Origin: CAVYTF01 sp963708205
Lineage (GTDB): Bacteria > Bacteroidota > Bacteroidia > Chitinophagales > Chitinophagaceae
Direction: 5' to 3'
Length of the DNA stretch: 64,000 nt
NCBI GenBank assembly: GCA_963708205.1
Contig: OY970196.1
Span: forward strand, 2,046,001-2,110,000
Shown piece after piece: positions 26,181 to 34,210 of this stretch (position 1 is its first letter; every line of letters begins with the position of its first letter). Under the pieces are notes generated by a model, which worked only from the letters and a program-made list of their open reading frames with translations, was not told where the DNA came from and did no database searches. Made by a program: the position numbers and the translations under genes.

Positions 26181-26242
26181 GATGAAAGGATTGCGACGCA
26201 ACGATGATAAACCGGAGTTACAAAAGTTGGTATCAAAAAAAA
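26181..26242 (+). repeat. Dispersed intergenic repeat, subfamily 1, copy B (between ctaB and a subunit III gene)
   Basis: Begins GATGAAAGGATTGCGACGCA, continues ACGATGATAAA, and ends GTTGGTATCAAAAAAAA. The right end is nine bases before the ATG at 26252. Same direction as the gene it precedes. Confidence 0.8.
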
Positions 26243-26251
26243 TAAAAAGTA

Positions 26252-26827
26252 ATGAGTACGGTGAGTACAGAAAGAAAAAAGCTGCATCCACATAAATTTC
26301 TTTTGTGGGTTGGCATTGGCTCGATAACGATGATGTTTGCTGGATTAACGAGCGCGTATGTTGTGCGCCGAAGCCAGGCAAATTGGTTTACGTTTAAATT
26401 GCCGGTTATTTTTTGGTATTCAACGGCTGTTATTTTATTAAGCAGTTTGATAATTCATCTTGCGATGAAGGCTTTTAAAGCGCGCGAAATGCAGCGTTAT
26501 AAAAACTTAATAACGGTGACAGCCTTACTGGGCGTGCTTTTTGCAACACTTCAATTTTTTGGTTTTAATGCATTGCAAAAAAATGGTGTGCAATTGCTTG
26601 GGCAAGGCAGCAATCCTTCGGCATCTTTTTTGGCAATCATTACAGGGTTGCACGTATTGCATGTTTTAGGTGGTGTAATAGCTTTGATTTTTATGTTTTT
26701 TAGAGCATATAGTTCCCGGCAAAAAAGTTATAGTGCGGTGCCTATAGAAATGATGTGCACTTACTGGCATTTTGTAGATATTCTCTGGATTTATTTATTT
26801 ATATTTTTTAATTGGATAGGCTCATAA
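26252..26827 (+). CDS. Cytochrome c oxidase subunit III-like protein (first paralogue)
   Basis: 191 residues, five hydrophobic helices. Recognised as heme-copper oxidase subunit III by GLTSAYVVRRSQANW, ITGLHVLHVLGGVIAL and the C-terminal MCTYWHFVDILWIYLFIFF. Subunit III supports stable oxidase turnover. A second subunit III gene follows at 26895, so the operon carries two. This one may fill a separate place in the complex. Its leader is formed by a repeat copy. Confidence 0.9.
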   Translation: MSTVSTERKKLHPHKFLLWVGIGSITMMFAGLTSAYVVRRSQANWFTFKLPVIFWYSTAVILLSSLIIHLAMKAFKAREMQRYKNLITVTALLGVLFATLQFFGFNALQKNGVQLLGQGSNPSASFLAIITGLHVLHVLGGVIALIFMFFRAYSSRQKSYSAVPIEMMCTYWHFVDILWIYLFIFFNWIGS

Positions 26828-26867
26828 AATAATTTGGAATTATTAGTTTTTTTCGAACATCTAATAA

Positions 26868-26875
26868 TAAATTTG
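26868..26875 (+). promoter_or_regulatory. Possible internal promoter -7 element (TAAATTTG)
   Basis: TAnnTTTG match in the 67-base gap before the second subunit III gene, 20 bases before its ATG. Confidence 0.4.
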
Positions 26876-26894
26876 CAAAGAAACATTTTCTGAT

Positions 26895-27569
26895 ATGGCA
26901 ACTTCAACTGCAGTAGCAGCACCTAAATATTGGAATGGCGGCAAAAGCCCTTTTAATGTAGAGTATGGCAAATTGATGATGTGGTATTTTTTAATGAGCG
27001 ACTCTTTTACTTTCGGCGCTTTTCTTATTGCTTATGGCACTACACGTTTTGCAACCAATGGTTGGCCAAATCCCAACAAAGTATTTGATGCAGCTCCTTT
27101 CTTAGGTCACGGTTATCCCTTGGTATATGTGAGTTTTATGACCTTTGTTCTTATCATCAGCTCTGTAACGATGGTGCTTGCTGTGCATGCAGGGCATAAT
27201 ATGGATAAGAAAGGTGTTGTAAAATACCTGATCCTTACTATTCTTGGCGGTCTTATATTTTTAGGTTCGCAGGCATGGGAATGGAATCATCTTTTTCATG
27301 AAGGAGCATGGTGGGGTCGCAATCCTTTTCCGAATGCAGACGGTACCATTTCTACAACAAATTTTACCAACTTCTTTTTTACAATTACGGGATTTCATGG
27401 CTTTCATGTGTTTTCGGGAGTTGTTATAAACACGGTAATGCTAATCATGACCTTGAATAATTCATTTGAAAAAAAGGGACATTATTTAATGATTGAAAAA
27501 GCAGGTCTTTACTGGCATTTTGTAGATCTTGTTTGGGTATTTGTATTTACTTGTTTTTATTTAATTTAA
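26895..27569 (+). CDS. ctaE: Cytochrome c oxidase subunit III
   Basis: 224 residues with about five to six helices. Motifs: KLMMWYFLMSDSFTFGAFLI, the FLGSQAWEWNHLFHEGAWWG loop, FTITGFHGFHVFSGV and GLYWHFVDLVWVFVFTCFYL. A membrane subunit of the aa3-type oxidase. Longer and closer to standard subunit III than its upstream neighbour. 21 bases separate it from the subunit IV gene. Confidence 0.93.
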   Translation: MATSTAVAAPKYWNGGKSPFNVEYGKLMMWYFLMSDSFTFGAFLIAYGTTRFATNGWPNPNKVFDAAPFLGHGYPLVYVSFMTFVLIISSVTMVLAVHAGHNMDKKGVVKYLILTILGGLIFLGSQAWEWNHLFHEGAWWGRNPFPNADGTISTTNFTNFFFTITGFHGFHVFSGVVINTVMLIMTLNNSFEKKGHYLMIEKAGLYWHFVDLVWVFVFTCFYLI

Positions 27570-27590
27570 AATTTTAAAATATTTTATATA

Positions 27591-28016
27591 ATGGATGAAT
27601 CAACTGTGCATTTGCCGCATGAAGCACACCAGGTTGGTGGCGGAACAAAAGAAATATGGAGAGTAACAATCATTCTCTCTGTGCTTACGCTCTTAGAGTT
27701 GTCTTTGGGTTTTATCATGATGGGCATGCAGGATGGTTTAGGCAAACATTTTATTAAAGGCGTAATTATAATATTAATGCTTGCGAAAGCATTTTACATT
27801 ATCGGTTATTTCATGCATTTAAAACATGAAATAAAAAATTTAATCATGAGTATTGCAGTTCCTGCAAGTTTGTTTATCTGGTTTATTATAGCATTTTTAA
27901 CTGATGGAAATTCTTATAATAATTTACGCAATCGTTATAACCCTGAATACAAAGCAAGAACATCTCAACAGGCGCCGCCACGCGCAGAACCTAAGCCATC
28001 GCCTGAGCAGCAGTAA
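27591..28016 (+). CDS. Cytochrome c oxidase subunit IV (COX4_pro type)
   Basis: 141 residues, three helices (IWRVTIILSVLTLLELSLGF; GVIIILMLAKAFYIIGYFMHL; IAVPASLFIWFIIAFL). The GYFMHLKHE motif is typical of bacterial subunit IV. The tail is Pro/Arg-rich (QQAPPRAEPKPSPEQQ). Last gene before a terminator, which fits the end of the oxidase transcript. Confidence 0.88.
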   Translation: MDESTVHLPHEAHQVGGGTKEIWRVTIILSVLTLLELSLGFIMMGMQDGLGKHFIKGVIIILMLAKAFYIIGYFMHLKHEIKNLIMSIAVPASLFIWFIIAFLTDGNSYNNLRNRYNPEYKARTSQQAPPRAEPKPSPEQQ

Positions 28017-28048
28017 TATTTTTAATAATTTTTTTAAAACCTTAATAT

Positions 28049-28078
28049 AACCATCGCTGCAAATGCGGTGGTTTTTTA
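28049..28078 (+). terminator. Rho-independent terminator after the subunit IV gene
   Basis: AACCATCGC pairs with GCGGTGGTT (nine pairs, one G-T), followed by T6. The SCO gene starts 12 bases later. Confidence 0.75.
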
Positions 28079-28089
28079 TAAAAAAATAA

Positions 28090-28890
28090 ATGACAAAAAA
28101 AGCCTTACTCGCATTGTGTGTTGCTTTGATTATTCCACTTCTAAGTTATTTTTTAGTAAAATATGAAAGCAATAAAGCGACAATAATGCCGCGCAAATAT
28201 TTGCTCGATAGTGTTGTTACAACTATAAAAGATGGCAAACAAACAGATGACAGCATTTGGCATACCACGGCAAACATCAGGTTGGTAAATCAGTTGGGCG
28301 ATACAGTAAGTTTATACGATATAAAAAATAAAGCCATCATCATGGATTTTTTCTTTACGAGTTGTGCTTCCATTTGTCCAACTCTAACTAAGAATATGGC
28401 AATGCTTCAACAAGGTTTTTTAAAAGGCGGAGATTCAACCATGCCTGTTGACAGCAGCATTGTGCAATTCATTTCATTTTCTATTGATCCTGAAAGAGAT
28501 TCTGTTTCGCGCTTAAAAACTTATGCAGATAAATTTGGAGCAAAGCATGATAACTGGTGGTTTCTTACAGGCAATAAAGACTCGATAGATAATTTTGCGT
28601 TTCAGGAATTAAAGGTGGATAAATTTTCAACAGAACCAATTGATCCAAATTTTATACATACAAGTCGCTTTGTTTTGTTAGATCAGGATTATGTTGTGCG
28701 CGGTTTTTATAATGGCTTAGATTCAAATTCGTTAAATAAACTAGCGCATGATGTCGGATTATTAATGATGGAAAATGATCCTAAACATCCTGAACCGTTG
28801 CCTTTTGATCCTGCAGAAATGCGTATGTTTTTTCTTGCAACATTCCTTATTGTAATTGTTGGTTTGTGGTTTATTTTTAAAAAAAATTAA
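28090..28890 (+). CDS. SCO1/SenC copper chaperone
   Basis: 266 residues. N-terminal anchor helix (ALLALCVALIIPLLSYFLV), thioredoxin-like domain with the copper site C92-A-S-I-C96 and H190 (FIHTSRFVL), and a second C-terminal helix. SCO proteins load copper into the CuA site of oxidase subunit II. The second membrane helix is an addition to the usual layout. Lies directly downstream of the oxidase genes; its stop abuts the start of the next gene. Confidence 0.93.
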   Translation: MTKKALLALCVALIIPLLSYFLVKYESNKATIMPRKYLLDSVVTTIKDGKQTDDSIWHTTANIRLVNQLGDTVSLYDIKNKAIIMDFFFTSCASICPTLTKNMAMLQQGFLKGGDSTMPVDSSIVQFISFSIDPERDSVSRLKTYADKFGAKHDNWWFLTGNKDSIDNFAFQELKVDKFSTEPIDPNFIHTSRFVLLDQDYVVRGFYNGLDSNSLNKLAHDVGLLMMENDPKHPEPLPFDPAEMRMFFLATFLIVIVGLWFIFKKN

Positions 28891-29499
28891 ATGATTGTTA
28901 TAAATGATTCTATCGATTTGCAACCTTCGTTAGAGCGTAATGATAAAAAAGCAAAATGGTTGATTTTTATTTTTTCATTTGTTGTTTTTACTGCTGTTGT
29001 GTTGTTGGGTAAATTCAAATTGAATATTAATGTAGGGTTTGATCCAAACATTTTCGCAACAATTAATGCAGCCATAAATACAGTGGTGGCTTTGCTTTTA
29101 TTGGCTGCGCTGGCTGCAGTAAAAAGTAAAAATTATATACTGCATAAAAAAATTATGCTTACGGCATTAACACTTTCGGTGCTTTTTCTTCTTTCCTACA
29201 TTGCTCATCGGCTGCTTGCCGGTGATGCTGTTTTTGGAGATATAAATCATGATGGCATTTTAAGTGTTGATGAAAAAAATGCAGTGGGCAATTTGCGAAC
29301 ATTATATCTTATCATTTTAGCGACACATATTTTACTTGCCGCAATTATTTTACCTTTCATTTTGTTTACAGCATATCGCGCATTAACCTCAAATTTTTTT
29401 TTGCATAAAAAATTAGCGCGATACACTTGGCCACTTTGGTTTTATGTGGCAGTAACAGGCCCGATAGTTTATTTTATGATAAAGCCTTATTACAGATAA
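28891..29499 (+). CDS. DUF420 membrane protein with EF-hand-like loop
   Basis: 202 residues with five hydrophobic segments. DUF420 (YozB-like) proteins sit in oxidase operons, function unsettled. Family signs: HKKIMLTAL, YIAHRLL, LYLIILATHILLA and HKKLARYTWPLWFYVAVTG. Between helices, residues 117-128 read DINHDGILSVDE, which fits the 12-residue EF-hand calcium loop at all key positions (D1, N3, D5, G6, E12). Starts with the ATG touching the SCO stop (TAAATG), so likely co-translated. A hairpin follows. Confidence 0.85.
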   Translation: MIVINDSIDLQPSLERNDKKAKWLIFIFSFVVFTAVVLLGKFKLNINVGFDPNIFATINAAINTVVALLLLAALAAVKSKNYILHKKIMLTALTLSVLFLLSYIAHRLLAGDAVFGDINHDGILSVDEKNAVGNLRTLYLIILATHILLAAIILPFILFTAYRALTSNFFLHKKLARYTWPLWFYVAVTGPIVYFMIKPYYR

Positions 29500-29515
29500 T
29501 TTAAAGTAAATAAAA

Positions 29516-29550
29516 AAGCACTTACAATAAATTTTGTAAATGCTTAATTT
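29516..29550 (+). terminator. Terminator hairpin after the DUF420 gene
   Basis: AAGCACTTACAA pairs with TTGTAAATGCTT (11 of 12), followed by a T-rich stretch. It also precedes the 3' end of the tRNA gene on the other strand and could serve both. Confidence 0.65.
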
Positions 29551-29553
29551 TTG

Positions 29554-29627
29554 TGGGCCCACCTGGGCTTGAACCAGGGACCCCCTGATTATGAGTCAGG
29601 TGCTCTAACCAGCTGAGCTATAGGCCC
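29554..29627 (-). tRNA. tRNA with CAT anticodon (Met or Ile2)
   Basis: Minus strand: acceptor GGGCCTA pairs with TGGGCCC, D arm GCTC...GAGC, anticodon arm CCTGA-CTCATAA-TCAGG, T arm CCTGG-TTCAAGC-CCAGG, discriminator A. The anticodon is CAT. CCA is not encoded. Elongator tRNA-Met and lysidine-modified tRNA-Ile share this anticodon; the GGGCCTA acceptor reminds me of Bacteroidota tRNA-Ile, so Ile2 is possible. Confidence 0.92.
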
Positions 29628-29697
29628 TGAACCGTTCGGTTCAAGGCGGCAAAAATATCAAAATTCATTTCATCTTCCAATATCATTTTCCCGTGCA

Positions 29698-29705
29698 TAG
29701 TTTTG
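29698..29705 (+). promoter_or_regulatory. Promoter -7 element (TAGTTTTG) for the HAD gene, nearly leaderless
   Basis: TAnnTTTG ends four bases before the ATG at 29710. With a transcription start 5-8 bases after the element, the mRNA would begin at or next to the start codon. Confidence 0.5.
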
Positions 29706-29709
29706 CGTG

Positions 29710-30327
29710 ATGGAGAAACAATTTAAAAATATAATTTTCGACCTCGGCGGCGTTTTTCTTACGCTTGATTATGATAAAACGGAAAAAGCTTTTATTGATT
29801 TGGGTGCATACAATTTTCATGAACTATATTCCCAGCAACATGCTTCACATTTATTCCGGTTATTAGAAACAGGCAAAATAAATCTGCCAGATTTCTTCGA
29901 CAAGTTGCGGAAAGAAGGAAATATTAATGCGAATAATGAAGAAATAATTAATGCATGGAATGCAATGCTGGGCAACTTTCCAAAAGAACGTTTGGAATGG
30001 TTAAGCGAAAAAGGAAGACAATTTAATGTGTATCTTTTTTCAAATACAAACGAGATTCATTATAATTTCTTTAGTGAAAAATTCAGCAAAGAAAATGATG
30101 GAAAAAAATTTGAAGATCTTTTTATCAAAGCATTTTATTCGCACAAGCTTGGGTTGAGAAAACCTGAAGTTGCATCTTATTTAAAGGTGCTTGAAGAAGA
30201 AAATTTGAATGCCGCAGAAACTTTATTTATTGATGATACAATTACAAATATTGAAGGCGCAGAGAAAGCAGGATTGCAAACAATTTTTCTTCCAAAAGGT
30301 AAAACAGTTTTGGATTTGAACTTTTAG
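29710..30327 (+). CDS. HAD-superfamily phosphatase/hydrolase
   Basis: About 205 residues. HAD motifs in order: I, FDLGGVFLTLDY (normal DxD second Asp replaced by Gly, as in epoxide-hydrolase-like HADs); II, LFSNTNEIH; III, KLGLRKPE; IV, LFIDDTITNIEGAEKAG. The alpha-helical cap (C1) lies between motifs I and II. Substrate unknown. Start ATG 29710; a GTG one codon earlier is also open. Convergent with the MazG-like gene two bases away. Confidence 0.87.
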   Translation: MEKQFKNIIFDLGGVFLTLDYDKTEKAFIDLGAYNFHELYSQQHASHLFRLLETGKINLPDFFDKLRKEGNINANNEEIINAWNAMLGNFPKERLEWLSEKGRQFNVYLFSNTNEIHYNFFSEKFSKENDGKKFEDLFIKAFYSHKLGLRKPEVASYLKVLEEENLNAAETLFIDDTITNIEGAEKAGLQTIFLPKGKTVLDLNF

Positions 30328-30329
30328 TT

Positions 30330-30668
30330 TTAATGTTTATCAGTAAGCTTTTTATTGCTCAAATGCCTTTTGGCATCACGGAGATTCTTCTTTTCAAAAT
30401 TGTTTTGTAATGCTTCTGTCAAATCAATTCCTGTTTGATTTGCAAGACAAAGCAACACCCAAAGAACATCAGCCATTTCATCATTTAAACTTTTCTTGTC
30501 GCTTTCTTTAAAGGACTGTTCACCATATTTGCGAACCATTATTCTTGCCAGCTCACCAACTTCTTCCATTAAAATACCAAGGTTAGTTAACTCGCTGAAA
30601 TAGCGGATACCAGTGGTTTTTATCCATTCATCAACCTGTTGCTGTGCTTGCTTTATAGTAAGTTCCAT
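30330..30668 (-). CDS. MazG-like nucleotide pyrophosphohydrolase
   Basis: 112 residues, single MazG-type helical domain. Metal-binding motif EEVGELAR and the later NDEMADVLWVLLCLANQ. Removes pyrophosphate from nucleoside triphosphates, perhaps for nucleotide pool cleaning. Small iMazG/YpjD-like proteins fit the length. Nine bases downstream of dtd, likely one transcript of two quality-control enzymes. Confidence 0.88.
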   Translation of the reverse strand: MELTIKQAQQQVDEWIKTTGIRYFSELTNLGILMEEVGELARIMVRKYGEQSFKESDKKSLNDEMADVLWVLLCLANQTGIDLTEALQNNFEKKNLRDAKRHLSNKKLTDKH

Positions 30669-30677
30669 AAAAAAAAA

Positions 30678-31130
30678 TTATTCTTTATTTTTTGAGTCGA
30701 TTAAGATAGTTACAGGACCATCGTTAATTAAATTTATTTGCATATCTGCGCCAAAAATGCCTGTAAATATTTTCTTATTAAAATCATTTTCAAGTTGAGC
30801 AATTATTTTTTCATATAAAGGAATTGCAATTTCCGGCTTACTTGCTTTAATATAAGATGGGCGATTTCCTTTTTTTGTTGATGCATGCAGAGTGAATTGA
30901 CTTACCAATAAAATATCACCATCAATATGTTTAACGCTGATGTTCATTATATCATTTGCATCATTGAAGATGCGCATGTTTATTATTTTTTTTGAAAGCC
31001 AGTTAATGTCTTCTTCATTGTCAGCATCTTCAATGCCGATAAAAATAAGTAAGCCTTGTTTTATTTGGCTGATTAAATTTTTATCAACTGAAACACTTGC
31101 CTGTAAAACTCTTTGAATAACTGCACGCAT
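30678..31130 (-). CDS. dtd: D-aminoacyl-tRNA deacylase
   Basis: 150 residues, standard size. Cleaves D-amino acids from mischarged tRNA. The starting MRAVIQRVLQASV, the SQFTLHASTKKGNRPSY active-site motif and GPVTILIDS (cross-subunit Gly-Pro motif) are intact. Cytoplasmic homodimer. First gene of a minus-strand pair with the MazG-like gene. A repeat copy lies just beyond its start. Confidence 0.96.
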   Translation of the reverse strand: MRAVIQRVLQASVSVDKNLISQIKQGLLIFIGIEDADNEEDINWLSKKIINMRIFNDANDIMNISVKHIDGDILLVSQFTLHASTKKGNRPSYIKASKPEIAIPLYEKIIAQLENDFNKKIFTGIFGADMQINLINDGPVTILIDSKNKE

Positions 31131-31163
31131 TGCAAATTTTTAAAAAATGCTTCATAGTAAAGA

Positions 31164-31228
31164 GAAAGATGAACGGAGCGTCGCAAGCAAAGCTAAATGT
31201 ACTTGCTACAGCTCGTCACCAAAAATCC
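31164..31228 (+). repeat. Dispersed intergenic repeat, subfamily 2, copy 2 (upstream of arfB)
   Basis: Same left and right blocks as 7886-7945, again with a 14-base middle that differs. The right end lies ten bases before the arfB ATG at 31239. It sits in the dtd-arfB divergent gap. Confidence 0.8.
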
Positions 31229-31238
31229 TTTTAATTTT

Positions 31239-31646
31239 ATGACGATGAAGATAAATATTACAAATGAAATTATTTTTAAAACAGCACGCAGCGGTGGAAG
31301 CGGAGGACAGAATGTGAACAAGGTTGAAACAATGGTTGAAGGTCGCTGGAACATAGGTGCATCAATGCTTTTGAATGATGAGCAGAAAAATATTTTGTTT
31401 TATAAACTGCAAAATAAAATTACTTCAGATGGATTTTTTTTAATGAAATCTCAGACAGAAAGAACGCAACTTGGCAACAAAGATGCTGTGATAAAAAAAA
31501 TGAATGCCCTTGTAAATAGTAGCCTTATAAAAAAGAGATCACGCATTGCAACAAAGCCATCGAAGGCTTCCAAAGAAAAAAGAATAGAAAATAAAAAACA
31601 AAAGTCAGAGATAAAAAACAACCGTAAAAAATTTAAGCTGCAATAA
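31239..31646 (+). CDS. arfB: Alternative ribosome-rescue peptidyl-tRNA hydrolase
   Basis: About 135 residues. Frees stalled ribosomes by hydrolysing peptidyl-tRNA. Carries the release-factor GGQ motif in SGGSGGQNVNKVET and a basic C-terminal tail (KKRSRIATKPSKASKEKR) that enters the empty mRNA channel. I start at ATG 31239; 31245 (MKINITNE) is equally plausible. Upstream codons in the frame fall in a repeat and are not coding. Confidence 0.93.
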   Translation: MTMKINITNEIIFKTARSGGSGGQNVNKVETMVEGRWNIGASMLLNDEQKNILFYKLQNKITSDGFFLMKSQTERTQLGNKDAVIKKMNALVNSSLIKKRSRIATKPSKASKEKRIENKKQKSEIKNNRKKFKLQ

Positions 31647-31720
31647 AATTTATTATCATAATTATAAACTCCTGAAACTTTTGTTGGTATACTTCACACT
31701 ATTTTTACAAAAATTTTTCT

Positions 31721-33220
31721 TTGAGCATTAAAAAGTTAGCAGGTCAAACGCTTTGGTATGGCGTTAGTAGTATTGCTGCAAGATTTATTAATTATTTTCT
31801 CACACCTTATCTCACGTATGCACTTACAAAAGCCGATTATGGAAGAATGGGCGCGTTATATTCTGCGATTCCTTTGATGAATGTGGTGTTTACTTATGGC
31901 ATGGAGACTGCCTATTTTCGTTTTGTACAAAAGAAAGATCGCGTTGAAAATGTAAACAATACTGCGACGATAAGTTTGTTATTCAGCACAATATTTCTTT
32001 CAATAATTCTGTGGTTAAATCAAACTTTTTTGGCTGAAGTAACAACACTGAAAGAGTTTCCGTTGCTGATTCAATTAAGCATTATCATTATTGGATTGGA
32101 TGCTTTAAGCACGATTCCTTTTGCAAGGTTGCGAAATGAAAATCGGCCCTTGTTATTTGCATTCACAAAAGTTTTTGGCATTGCCCTGAATATTATTTTC
32201 ACTATTTTTTTTATAAGTTATTGTTCACAAAAAATAAAAACAGATCCGAATAATTGGGTTCATTTTATTTATAATCCTTCATTAAATCCAATAACTTATG
32301 TGTTGATCGCAAACATTATTCAGTCAGGCGTTACTTTATTATTATTGTCAAAATGGGCTTTTCCTAAAAAATGGAATTTTAATTTTTCTCTCTGGAAAGA
32401 AATGATGATTTATGCTTTACCAATGTTGATTGCAGGCATGGGTGGAATGGTAAATGAAACGTTTGACAGGTTGATGCTTGGTTGGTGGCTGCCTCCGATA
32501 ACGCCAAATTATGCTGATGAACAAAGAGGAATTTATAATGCATGTTATAAATTATCGCTGCTCATTACTTTATTTATACAAGCATTCAGAATGGGCGCAG
32601 AGCCATTTTTTTTCAAATCGGCTGAAGGCAAGGATCCGCATCTTGTTTATGCAAGAGTGATGAAATTTTTTGTGATAATTATTACAATAATGTTTCTTGT
32701 AGTGAGTTTATATTTACCTGTGTGGAAGTATTTTATTTCTCCAAAAGAATGGGAAGGGTTGAGTGTTGTTCCTATTTTATTATTGGCAAATATGAGCTTG
32801 GGTATTTATTATAATTTAAGCGTTTGGTATAAAGTAACCAACAACACAATGGCAGGTGCAATGATCACTTTGATAGGTACTGCAATTACCATTGTTGTCA
32901 ACTGGATTTTTATTCCGAGATATAGTTATACTGCAAGCGCATGGGCAACTTTTCTTTGTTATTTCACAATGATGGTTGTAAGTTTTTTTTGGGGACAAAA
33001 AAAATATTATGTGCCTTACGCATGGAAAAAATTATCTGCTTATTTAGTAATTGTTGTGCTTTTATTTTTTCTGCATAAATTCATTACGCATTTAATTGGA
33101 GGCACTATTTTCAGCTTATCAATTGCTTTATTTTTCACGCTTATTTATTTATATTTTATCTTGCGTGTCGAAAAAAAAGAATTTCAAAGAATACCTGTTA
33201 TCAAAAGATTGATTAAATAA
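31721..33220 (+). CDS. Polysaccharide/lipid flippase (MATE/MOP superfamily, Wzx-like)
   Basis: 499 residues with about 12-14 helices. Recognised as the Polysacc_synt family by LAGQTLWYGVSSIAARFINYFLTPYLT and GRMGALYSAIPLMNVVFTYGMETAYFR. It would move lipid-linked oligosaccharide across the inner membrane. No glycosyltransferase lies nearby, so the substrate is unknown. The start is TTG (31721); no in-frame ATG lies between the upstream stop and this codon. The next gene starts at the base after its stop. Confidence 0.88.
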   Translation: MSIKKLAGQTLWYGVSSIAARFINYFLTPYLTYALTKADYGRMGALYSAIPLMNVVFTYGMETAYFRFVQKKDRVENVNNTATISLLFSTIFLSIILWLNQTFLAEVTTLKEFPLLIQLSIIIIGLDALSTIPFARLRNENRPLLFAFTKVFGIALNIIFTIFFISYCSQKIKTDPNNWVHFIYNPSLNPITYVLIANIIQSGVTLLLLSKWAFPKKWNFNFSLWKEMMIYALPMLIAGMGGMVNETFDRLMLGWWLPPITPNYADEQRGIYNACYKLSLLITLFIQAFRMGAEPFFFKSAEGKDPHLVYARVMKFFVIIITIMFLVVSLYLPVWKYFISPKEWEGLSVVPILLLANMSLGIYYNLSVWYKVTNNTMAGAMITLIGTAITIVVNWIFIPRYSYTASAWATFLCYFTMMVVSFFWGQKKYYVPYAWKKLSAYLVIVVLLFFLHKFITHLIGGTIFSLSIALFFTLIYLYFILRVEKKEFQRIPVIKRLIK

Positions 33221-34135
33221 ATGGGGCACGATCATAAACATCATCATGATCATTCAGTTAAATTAAAAAATGTAAATGCTGCGTTTCTTATCGGCATTAT
33301 CTTAAATCTTTCTTTTGTCATTGTTGAAATAATTTATGGTATTTATATTCATTCACTTTCTTTATTTTCCGATGCCGGTCACAACTTTGCAGATGTTGCT
33401 GCGCTTGCATTATCGCTGCTTGCATTTCGTTTGATGAAAGTAAAATCAAATGATAATTACACGTATGGATATAAAAAAACTTCTGTGCTTGTTGCGCTTT
33501 TTAATGCAGCTGTGTTATTAGCTTCAGTCATCTTAATTATTTATCAGGCAATCCATCGTTTTTTTCATCCGGAAATTTTATCCGGAAAAATTGTGGCAAT
33601 CATTGCAGGCATCGGCATATTTGTAAATGCTGTTTCTGCTTTTCTTTTTTTAAAGAATAAAGAAAATGATCTGAACATAAAAAGTGCTTACCTGCATTTG
33701 CTTTCAGATGCAGTGGTGTCTTTCGGTATTGTAGTTGGTGGTCTTATTATTTATTATACTGGTTGGTTTTGGCTCGATCCGGTTATAGGAATTATTATTG
33801 CTATTGTTATACTTGTTGGCACATTTAATTTATTTAAAAACAGCCTTCGTCTTTCGCTCGATGGTGTTCCGGAAAATATTGAATTGGAAAAAATAAAAGC
33901 TGCTGCGCAAAAAATAAAAGGCGTTAAAGAATTGCATCATATTCATGTTTGGGCCATGAGCACTGCGGAAAATGCATTGACGGCTCATTTGGTGTTGGAA
34001 GAAAATATTACCAACGAGCAGGAGCAAAAAATAAAAGCAAAATTGAAACATGAATTATTACATCAAAATATTGCGCACATAACGCTTGAAACCGAACGCG
34101 AAAATCAGACTTGTACAGAATCAGCTCCTTGTTGA
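33221..34135 (+). CDS. Cation diffusion facilitator metal exporter
   Basis: 304 residues, six helices, CDF/CzcD type. Histidine-rich N terminus (MGHDHKHHHDHS), metal-site motif LFSDAGHNFADVAAL in helix 2, and a second LLSDAVVSFG in helix 5 (HxxxD/DxxxD pattern). C-terminal cytosolic ACT-like domain (ELHHIHVWAMS). Probably exports zinc. Abuts the flippase stop, so the two are probably co-transcribed. Confidence 0.93.
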   Translation: MGHDHKHHHDHSVKLKNVNAAFLIGIILNLSFVIVEIIYGIYIHSLSLFSDAGHNFADVAALALSLLAFRLMKVKSNDNYTYGYKKTSVLVALFNAAVLLASVILIIYQAIHRFFHPEILSGKIVAIIAGIGIFVNAVSAFLFLKNKENDLNIKSAYLHLLSDAVVSFGIVVGGLIIYYTGWFWLDPVIGIIIAIVILVGTFNLFKNSLRLSLDGVPENIELEKIKAAAQKIKGVKELHHIHVWAMSTAENALTAHLVLEENITNEQEQKIKAKLKHELLHQNIAHITLETERENQTCTESAPC

Positions 34136-34191
34136 TTTTTAAATAAAAATTTCCATCTTCATTTTACAGACTCATAGTATTTTAAAATCAC

Positions 34192-34199
34192 TATTTTTG
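34192..34199 (+). promoter_or_regulatory. Promoter -7 element (TATTTTTG) for tRNA-Leu
   Basis: TAnnTTTG match 11 bases before the tRNA-Leu gene; the expected start is ~34206. No terminator lies between the tRNA and tig. Confidence 0.6.
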
Positions 34200-34210
34200 C
34201 GCCCCTGTTT

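Noticed and set aside
7886..31228. CRISPR array interpretation of the intergenic repeats
   Set aside because: Copies are kilobases apart, in different gaps, with no regular spacers and no cas genes.
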